Assembly: GCA_023431725.1 (NCBI GenBank)
Contig: JAEYVN010000253.1
Span: 1-5,673 of the forward strand
Reading direction: 5' to 3'
DNA from: Pseudomonadota bacterium
GTDB lineage: Bacteria > Pseudomonadota > Alphaproteobacteria > Rhizobiales > Xanthobacteraceae
DNA length: 5,673 nt
The position numbers and the translations under genes were made by a program. The notes below the pieces were generated by a model. The model saw only the letters and a list, made by a program, of their open reading frames with translations, made no database searches and was not told where the DNA came from. Below, piece by piece: positions 1-4,322 of this stretch (position 1 is the stretch's first letter; every line of letters starts with the position of its first letter).

Positions 1-1253
1 AGGCGTGAGGCGTGATTTTGCAACGCGCGCATGCGGTCGGCCAGATTGCGCTTGGAATCTTCGCTCGTTGTCGCCTGGACGGTCCCGTTGACGGGCTTGC
101 GGGCCGGCACATTCTCCGAGGCCAGGATTGCCTCGATGGGTGAATTCGGACCCTCGAGCGTGACGGCCAGCTTCACGACTTCGGCAGCCACGTCGTTGAT
201 CCGCTCGCGCAGCAGGGCATTCTCGACCCGCTCTGCGGCCCAGCTGGCCTCGGCTTCGCGCTTCATGGCGCCAAGCTCGAGTTGCAATTTCGAGCGCTCG
301 CCGATCGCAACGCCAAGCTCCCGCTGCAACACGTCCTTTTCGGCCGTCAGGTTGCGGATCGACTCTTTCAGCTGACTTGATGAGGTTGCGATTTCCTCGC
401 GCAGATGGAATCCCGTGCGGCGGGCGTTCTCGAGCTCGGTCTTCAACCGCTCGCACTCATATTCGCGCTCGACCAGCAGACGCGCCTGTTCGGCAATGCG
501 GATATCGAGTTCAGCCGCACGCTTGCTGAGTTGGTCCGTTTCGATCTTCTGCGCCTCGAGTTGTTGCTCGAGCGTACTGATGCGCTGTCCGAGATTTTCG
601 ACCTTGATGCGTTCGGCGCTCAGGTCTGCATTGATCCTGGCGGACTCCGTGCGTTCCCTGGCGAGACGATCTTCCGTCTTCTTGATGTCCTGTTCGTAGT
701 CGCCGATCCGCACCTTGAGCGCCTCGATCTGCGTTTTCAGCGAGATCATTTCGACGCGCTGGCTTTCGGTCGTTGCGGTCCGTTCCCCGAGGTCGGAACT
801 GATGCGCGCGAGCTCGGCTTCCTTGTCGGACAGATTACGGCTCGTTTCCTGCAGACTGTTCGTCTTGCTGGACAGTTCCTCTTCGGTCGTCCTGATCTGC
901 TCCCTCAGGGCCTTTTCCTGGGCTTCAAGCGCGAGAATAGCCGCTGATTTCTCTCCGAGATCGACTTTCAGGCGGTTGATGGCGTCGTTTTTCTTGCCGA
1001 GTTCGGCCGACTGGCTCGTGCTCTTGGCCTTCAGCTGCTCCAGATTCATTTCCAGGCGCCGGGTCGACATGGCGAATTCGGCGCGCAACTGATCCTTGTC
1101 GGCCTGGATCTCCGCCATCGAAAGCGGGGTGGCCGCCTCGACCCGCCGCATCGTCAGGCGCACCGCCCGGGCATGGACCAGAGGAATGAAAATCAGCCCC
1201 AGCAGGCTCGCAACCAGGAAGCCGATGCCGAAATACATGGCCGGCTCGATCAT
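1..1253 (-). CDS. Membrane-anchored long coiled-coil protein, function unknown (C-terminus outside window)
   Basis: The frame stays open for 417 codons from the ATG at 1253-1251 to the left edge, so the C-terminus is missing. Residues about 6-27 (AMYFGIGFLVASLLGLIFIP and following) form one hydrophobic segment followed by basic residues (HARAVRLTMRR), which suggests a short outside N-terminus and a cytoplasmic body. Residues about 44-350 are rich in E, K, Q, R and L with no prolines and repeated a/d-type hydrophobics (for example ISTLEQQLEAQKIETDQLSK), typical of a long coiled coil. A less repetitive stretch (INDVAAEVVKLAVTLEG, about 352-368) then leads into a polar tail with LADRMRALQ. The start is supported by GGAG at 1265-1262, 8 nt upstream, and an in-frame TAA at 1280-1278. 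I recall similar uncharacterised rhizobial proteins sharing the block after the membrane segment (MAEIQADKDQLRAEFAMSTR), but no function. The layout resembles EzrA or other scaffold proteins in architecture only. It lies 138 bp downstream of eipA on the same strand, with no convincing terminator between. Confidence 0.85.
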   Translation of the reverse strand, partial: MIEPAMYFGIGFLVASLLGLIFIPLVHARAVRLTMRRVEAATPLSMAEIQADKDQLRAEFAMSTRRLEMNLEQLKAKSTSQSAELGKKNDAINRLKVDLGEKSAAILALEAQEKALREQIRTTEEELSSKTNSLQETSRNLSDKEAELARISSDLGERTATTESQRVEMISLKTQIEALKVRIGDYEQDIKKTEDRLARERTESARINADLSAERIKVENLGQRISTLEQQLEAQKIETDQLSKRAAELDIRIAEQARLLVEREYECERLKTELENARRTGFHLREEIATSSSQLKESIRNLTAEKDVLQRELGVAIGERSKLQLELGAMKREAEASWAAERVENALLRERINDVAAEVVKLAVTLEGPNSPIEAILASENVPARKPVNGTVQATTSEDSKRNLADRMRALQNHASR

Positions 1254-1391
1254 GACCGGAACTCCGACGGGCGTGACTTAGATGGTAGGGACGAATGTGA
1301 TGGCGGCCTGCCATTTCGCCAGTGCCGCGCGGCCTAACCTAGACCGGCCAAGGCCCCGCGGGAAAGAGAATTCCCAAGTTATCAGAGAAGA

Positions 1392-1958
1392 TTAGAACGG
1401 GTTCCAGGTCGCCTTGGGGGTGAACTTCAGATAGCCCAGATTGGCCCCGAGCCGCAGTCCGACGCCCGAGCGGATCGGAACCAGAACGACGTTGTTGGCG
1501 GTTAGGGCCGTCATGCCGAAGCCGCCGATAAAATAGGCGGATCCGTCGATGCCGCCAAAACGCTCATAAATCGCTTCGGTCGAGGGCAGGTTGTAAACCA
1601 GCATCATGGTGCGGGCGCCTTCGCCCCCGGCGTCAAACCCGATCGAAGGCCCCTGCCAGAAGACGCGCAGGTCGCCGGCGTTCTTGGTGTAGAGCGTCCC
1701 CTCACCATAGCGCAGGCCGGCGACGAAGGCCCCGCTGGCCTCTTCACCGAGGATATAGCCGTTCGGCTGCCCGAACTGGCTGAAGGCTTTCTCCACCACC
1801 TGCGCCAGTCCGCGCGAGACGGTGCCAAAAAACCGGTGGCCGGAATCGATGATCTCGTTCGACGAGTACTGGCCCTGCTGCTGCTGCGCCACGGCCGGCT
1901 GCACGAAAGCTCCGGCAAGACAGGTGACGACCGCGAGAAGTCGAAAAAGCGAGCGCAT
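1392..1958 (-). CDS. eipA: EipA family periplasmic envelope-integrity protein (DUF1134)
   Basis: This encodes 188 residues. Residues 1-24 are a classic signal peptide: MRSLFR, a hydrophobic core (LLAVVTCLAGAFV) and a signal peptidase I site after AVA (22-24). The mature protein starts with a Q-rich stretch (QQQQGQ) and then has blocks I recognise from DUF1134/EipA: SGHRFFGTVSRGLAQVVEKA, GQPNGYILGEEASGAF, GLRYGEGTLYTKNAGD, GARTMMLVYNLPS, VPIRSGVGLRLGANLGYLKF and the terminal TPKATWNPF. In Brucella abortus, EipA is a soluble periplasmic protein with an eight-stranded beta-barrel fold. Its loss sensitises cells to envelope stress, and its expression is reported to be directly activated by CtrA. 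The frame is open further upstream to 2033, but GGAG 6 nt before the ATG at 1958 and the signal-peptide fit favour this start. It is divergent from the YHS gene and may be co-transcribed with the coiled-coil gene downstream. Family assignment is confident; equivalence of role is inferred. Confidence 0.93.
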   Translation of the reverse strand: MRSLFRLLAVVTCLAGAFVQPAVAQQQQGQYSSNEIIDSGHRFFGTVSRGLAQVVEKAFSQFGQPNGYILGEEASGAFVAGLRYGEGTLYTKNAGDLRVFWQGPSIGFDAGGEGARTMMLVYNLPSTEAIYERFGGIDGSAYFIGGFGMTALTANNVVLVPIRSGVGLRLGANLGYLKFTPKATWNPF

Positions 1959-1964
1959 CAGGTG

Positions 1965-1968
1965 CTCC
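1965..1968 (-). promoter_or_regulatory. Ribosome binding site that decides the eipA start
   Basis: On the minus strand GGAG lies 6 nt before the ATG at 1958, which gives a protein starting MRSLF with a clean signal peptide. A second in-frame ATG at 1970 overlaps this GGAG and has no purine-rich tract in front of it. The still longer reading frame up to 2033 would bury the signal peptide. Confidence 0.65.
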
Positions 1969-1993
1969 ATCAGGATTGAAATCGTCCGGCCGT

Positions 1994-2004
1994 TTAACCG
2001 GTTA
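1994..2004. promoter_or_regulatory. Possible CtrA half-site or palindromic operator upstream of eipA
   Basis: The sequence TTAACCGGTTA contains the CtrA half-site core TTAACC and a perfect 10-bp palindrome, TAACCGGTTA. It lies 36 bp upstream of the eipA start, a plausible position for a regulator at the promoter. The full CtrA consensus TTAA-N7-TTAA is not present here, so only half-site binding would be possible. The link is inferred from the reported CtrA control of Brucella eipA; a short AT-rich match could also arise by chance. Confidence 0.35.
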
Positions 2005-2062
2005 CTCATGCGAATGCTGTCATTTACAAGCATCCGAATCGGAACACTTATCTGACCGAATC

Positions 2063-2569
2063 ATGACAACACTGGGCCGTCAACGTCCGTATCTGTGGGC
2101 CTTTCTGGCCGGTCTCGGTGTTTGCGGGCTGCTGAGCCTCGGGACGCCGCAGGGAAGCCGCGTCCTGGCCGCCACCACGGAAATGATAGTCGCCGATCCG
2201 AATTCAGGTCTGGCGATCTATGGGTTTGATCCGGTCGCGTATTTTACCGATGGCAAGGCGAGGATCGGCAAGGACGACCTGGAGGTGAGACGCGCCGGCG
2301 CCGCCTGGCGCTTTGCCAACGAGGGCAATCAGGCGGCCTTTGCCAAGGACCCGGATGTCTACATGCCGCAATTCGGCGGTTATGATCCGGTGGCCGTGTC
2401 AGAAGGTATCGCGCGTCCCGGTCACCCCGAGCTCTTCACGGTCCATAATCAGCGATTGTTTCTGTTCTATTCCGCCGAAGCGAAACAGACGTTCGAGGCG
2501 GCTCCGGAGGACAGCGCGAGGAAGGCCGAGGCAAACTGGCCTTCGGTCAGAAGGCTGCTCGCGCCGTAG
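2063..2569 (+). CDS. Exported YHS-domain protein lacking the conserved cysteine
   Basis: This encodes 168 residues. The N-terminus is basic (MTTLGRQR) and followed by a hydrophobic core at about 10-27, with likely cleavage near VLA-A (34-37), so the protein is probably periplasmic. It is not a convincing lipoprotein: the only cysteine, C21, is preceded by LGV rather than a lipobox. The mature part has the pattern of the bacterial YHS-domain (seleno)protein family: IYGFDPVAYFTDGK (52-65), GAAWRFANEGNQAAF (79-93), DPDVYMPQFGGY (96-107) and a C-terminal LFLFYSAEAK segment (132-141). Many relatives read GGYCAYAV where this one reads GGYDPVAV (105-112), so the mature protein has no cysteine. YHS domains are linked to metal-associated proteins, but no specific activity is known for this family. 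The ATG at 2063 is chosen because it fits the signal peptide; I see no strong Shine-Dalgarno sequence. The gene is divergent from eipA and convergent with cysQ. Confidence 0.85.
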   Translation: MTTLGRQRPYLWAFLAGLGVCGLLSLGTPQGSRVLAATTEMIVADPNSGLAIYGFDPVAYFTDGKARIGKDDLEVRRAGAAWRFANEGNQAAFAKDPDVYMPQFGGYDPVAVSEGIARPGHPELFTVHNQRLFLFYSAEAKQTFEAAPEDSARKAEANWPSVRRLLAP

Positions 2570-2572
2570 CGG

Positions 2573-3409
2573 TCACGAAGCCGAATATCTGGTGGCATCG
2601 TCTGGATGGCTCCAGGCGATGAAGGACGGCACCTTCAGACGGTTTTCGGTTTGGCCGTAACGGACCGGTTTGCGAACCGGCGTCAGGACCACACCGCCCG
2701 CTGCACTGAGCACCGCATCGCCGGCCGCGATATCCCATTCCGATGTGGGCCCCAGTCGCGGATACACATCCGCTTTGCCTTCCGCGATCCGACAGAACTT
2801 GATCGACGAACCACAATTCATTCGCTCGACAGCCGCGAACCGGCACAGCCATTTTTCGGTCTCCGGATCGAGATGAGAGCGGCTCACCAACGCACGCCAT
2901 GCGCCGCCACCGTAGGCCGCTGTGTGCAGTGCCAATCGATCCGTTGCGGTGTTTGCGGTCAGGCCGGGGGGCAAGATAATCCGCTCGGCGCCTTTGTTCA
3001 CGATGCCGCGCCAGATCGTCTGGAGTGCCGGCGCAGCGACGACGCCGGCGACCGGTCGGCCATGTTCGATGATCGCGATATTGACCGTGAATTCGTCGCG
3101 GCCCACGACGAATTCGCGCGTGCCGTCGAGAGGATCGACAAGAATGAACGGGTCCGGAACCTGCGTAACTTCCGTGCGCGAGGCGATTTCCTCCGAGACC
3201 ACGCCGACGCCAGGGAGAACTTGCGTCAGGCCGTCGAGAATAATCGCTTCGGCAGCTTCGTCGGCATCTGTAACCGGACTTGAATCAGACTTCGTGCGCG
3301 CAACGATTCCATGTTCGCGTATGCGCAGAATGGCTGCTCCCGCTTGTGATGCAATGTCGGTGAGCGCATCGAGCAGGGACGGATCGGTGAAACGGCTATC
3401 GTCTGTCAT
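2573..3409 (-). CDS. cysQ: 3'(2'),5'-bisphosphate nucleotidase CysQ
   Basis: This encodes 278 residues, slightly longer than E. coli CysQ (about 246). It belongs to the inositol-monophosphatase superfamily of Mg-dependent phosphatases. CysQ removes the 3'-phosphate from PAP, a by-product of sulfate assimilation and sulfotransfer, giving AMP and phosphate in the cytoplasm. Expected motifs are present: KSDSSPVTDAD (40-50), the metal-binding Glu in VVSEE (70-74), the signature DPLDGTREF (92-100) with metal ligands D92 and D95, and SEWDIAAGDAVLSAAGG (223-239) with D226. GSSIKFCRIAEGKADVYPR (200-218) is also characteristic of CysQ rather than the broader IMPase group. The ATG at 3409 is the likely start; the frame stays open much further upstream, antisense to chpT, but that extension is spurious. 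No strong Shine-Dalgarno is visible. The stop codon is only 3 bp from that of the convergent YHS gene. A related inositol or other bisphosphate phosphatase is possible but less likely. Confidence 0.93.
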   Translation of the reverse strand: MTDDSRFTDPSLLDALTDIASQAGAAILRIREHGIVARTKSDSSPVTDADEAAEAIILDGLTQVLPGVGVVSEEIASRTEVTQVPDPFILVDPLDGTREFVVGRDEFTVNIAIIEHGRPVAGVVAAPALQTIWRGIVNKGAERIILPPGLTANTATDRLALHTAAYGGGAWRALVSRSHLDPETEKWLCRFAAVERMNCGSSIKFCRIAEGKADVYPRLGPTSEWDIAAGDAVLSAAGGVVLTPVRKPVRYGQTENRLKVPSFIAWSHPDDATRYSAS

Positions 3410-3442
3410 GATTTGGCGTGAAATTTGGTCCAGGCGCGCGTC

Positions 3443-3471
3443 TTGGCGTTCCAGCGGGTGCGTTGTATCAA
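3443..3471 (+). promoter_or_regulatory. Candidate sigma-70-type promoter for chpT
   Basis: TTGGCG (3443-3448) and TATCAA (3466-3471) are separated by 17 bp and resemble -35 and -10 elements. They would start transcription near 3478, about 58 nt before the chpT ATG. Directly downstream are a 10-bp palindrome, CACGATCGTG (3486-3495), and a GANTC site, GATTC (3497-3501). The -35 box is weak and alphaproteobacterial promoters are degenerate, so this is tentative. Confidence 0.3.
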
Positions 3472-3535
3472 GCGAACAGGTGCCGCACGATCGTGTGATT
3501 CGCGTTCCGTCACCGCCACCACCGGAGCCAGATTT

Positions 3536-4180
3536 ATGTCTGCCACATCTGTCGCCAAAGTCGAATCCCTGGACCTCGCCGCCTTGTTGTGCTCGCGGGT
3601 CTGCCACGATCTCATCAGTCCGGTGGGTGCGATCGTCAATGGGCTCGAGGTGATGGAGGACGACGCCGATCAGGAAACCAAGACTTTCGCGATGGACCTG
3701 ATCAAGAAAAGCGTGCGGCAGGCCTCTGCCAAGCTGCAATTCTGCCGGATCGCCTTCGGCGCCGCCGGATCTGCGGGCGCGCTGATCGATATCGGGGATG
3801 CGGAAAAGGTGGCGCGCGGCTTTCTGGAGGACGACAAAACCAAGCTGAGCTGGAATTTGCCACGTCTTCTTCTGGCGAAGAACCGGGTCAAACTTCTGCT
3901 CAACATGCTTCTGATCGCTGGTCAGTCGATCCCGCGTGGTGGCCAGATTACGGTCGATCCGATCGGTGAGGGCGACGCCATGGGGTTCAAGATCTCAGCC
4001 TCGGGCAGTTACGCCAAGATCCCGCAGGCCGTTCCGGATCTCCTTGCCGGCGGTTCGCACGACGGTTCGGTCGATGCCCATGCGGTGCAGCCTTACTACA
4101 CGGGCCTGCTGGCCAAGGATTGCGGTTTGAGCGTCACAGCAACCAGCGACAACGACGGGATCGTCATCGCCACCCATTGA
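3536..4180 (+). CDS. chpT: Histidine phosphotransferase ChpT of the CckA-CtrA phosphorelay
   Basis: This encodes 214 residues, a normal length for ChpT. ChpT is a cytoplasmic dimeric protein that takes phosphate from the receiver domain of the hybrid kinase CckA and passes it to CtrA and CpdR, so linking the kinase to cell-cycle transcription and proteolysis. It resembles a histidine kinase: an N-terminal helical hairpin with the phosphorylated His, followed by a degenerate ATPase-like domain that does not bind ATP. Visible here are LCSRVCHDLISPVGAIVNGL (18-37) with H24 as the phosphoacceptor, a second helix leading to LQFCRIAFGAAGSAGA (67-82), and a C-terminal domain (about 83-214) without N, G1 or G2 ATP-binding boxes. 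The ATG at 3536 has GGAG at 3524-3527, 8 nt upstream; the frame is open back to 3425 but that part looks non-coding. It is divergent from cysQ and followed by cheA after 142 bp. Confidence 0.93.
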   Translation: MSATSVAKVESLDLAALLCSRVCHDLISPVGAIVNGLEVMEDDADQETKTFAMDLIKKSVRQASAKLQFCRIAFGAAGSAGALIDIGDAEKVARGFLEDDKTKLSWNLPRLLLAKNRVKLLLNMLLIAGQSIPRGGQITVDPIGEGDAMGFKISASGSYAKIPQAVPDLLAGGSHDGSVDAHAVQPYYTGLLAKDCGLSVTATSDNDGIVIATH

Positions 4181-4194
4181 TCCGGTGGGAGCAG

Positions 4195-4210
4195 GTTAAC
4201 GAGCGGTAAA
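4195..4210 (+). promoter_or_regulatory. Candidate CtrA box between chpT and cheA
   Basis: GTTAA (4195-4199), seven bases, then TAAA (4207-4210) matches the inverted CtrA consensus GTTAA-N7-TTAA at 8 of 9 defined positions. It lies 15 bp after the chpT stop and about 125 bp before the cheA start. It overlaps the left arm of the terminator-like hairpin, so it may be coincidental. CtrA often controls chemotaxis and motility genes in alphaproteobacteria. Confidence 0.35.
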
Positions 4211-4231
4211 AGGCGCGTCGCCTTTCGTTTT
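4209..4231 (+). terminator. Candidate intrinsic terminator after chpT
   Basis: A perfect 7-bp stem (AAAGGCG at 4209-4215 with CGCCTTT at 4219-4225) with a CGT loop is followed by CG and then TTTT (4228-4231). It starts 29 bp after the chpT stop codon. The stem is short and the T-tract is brief, so termination may be partial and some transcription could continue into cheA. Confidence 0.45.
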
Positions 4232-4285
4232 CCCTTACGCAAAATTAAACGGTTAGCAACACACTACCATTGGTGGATCGGTGAA

Positions 4286-4308
4286 GCGCCAGGAAGTCTT
4301 CCTGGCGC
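4286..4308. repeat. Perfect 11-1-11 bp inverted repeat just upstream of cheA
   Basis: GCGCCAGGAAG (4286-4296) is followed by a central T (4297) and its exact reverse complement, CTTCCTGGCGC (4298-4308). The repeat ends 14 bp before the cheA ATG and 2 bp before the likely ribosome binding site, AAGG (4311-4314). There is no T-tract after it, so a terminator is unlikely. It could be a dimeric operator at the DNA level, or a strong hairpin in the cheA leader that limits ribosome access. I see only one copy in the window. Confidence 0.8.
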
Positions 4309-4322
4309 ATAAGGCCATTTGC

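Larger units (their letters stand above)
1959..2062. promoter_or_regulatory. Divergent promoter region between eipA and the YHS-domain gene
   Basis: This 104-bp gap must hold the promoters of both flanking genes. It is visibly more AT-rich than the coding sequence. It contains the palindrome TAACCGGTTA (1995-2004) and two GANTC sites, both GAATC, at 2036-2040 and 2058-2062. GANTC is the CcrM methylation target in alphaproteobacteria. I could not assign convincing -35 and -10 boxes for either direction. Confidence 0.6.

Noticed and set aside
405..947. 180-codon plus-strand open frame, and other plus-strand frames in 31-1281
   Set aside because: They lie antisense to the coiled-coil gene, whose own frame has consistent composition, a start with a Shine-Dalgarno and a clear protein architecture. 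The plus-strand translations look like shadows with no recognisable family.
1360..1375. Hairpin GGGAA...TTCCC in the gap between eipA and the coiled-coil gene as a terminator
   Set aside because: The stem is only 5 bp and, read on the minus strand, it is followed by GC-rich sequence rather than a T-tract. It is too weak to call, so read-through into the coiled-coil gene remains possible.
1881..1893. CTG/CAG repeat run in eipA as a phase-variable repeat
   Set aside because: It is only four glutamine codons in frame. A trinucleotide change would not switch the frame, so it is an ordinary Q-rich start of the mature protein.
2063..2164. YHS protein as a lipoprotein
   Set aside because: The only N-terminal cysteine (C21) is preceded by LGV, not a small residue at -1, and lies inside the hydrophobic core. 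A signal peptidase I site near residues 34-37 fits better.
3410..3739. N-terminal extension of cysQ back to 3739
   Set aside because: It would run through the chpT promoter and antisense to the conserved chpT coding region. The protein from 3409 already has the normal CysQ length and motifs.
4281..4322. GTG at 4281 as an alternative cheA start
   Set aside because: It adds 14 residues encoded mainly by the palindrome, has no good Shine-Dalgarno, and departs from the usual MDELLRDFL-type CheA N-terminus that begins at 4323.
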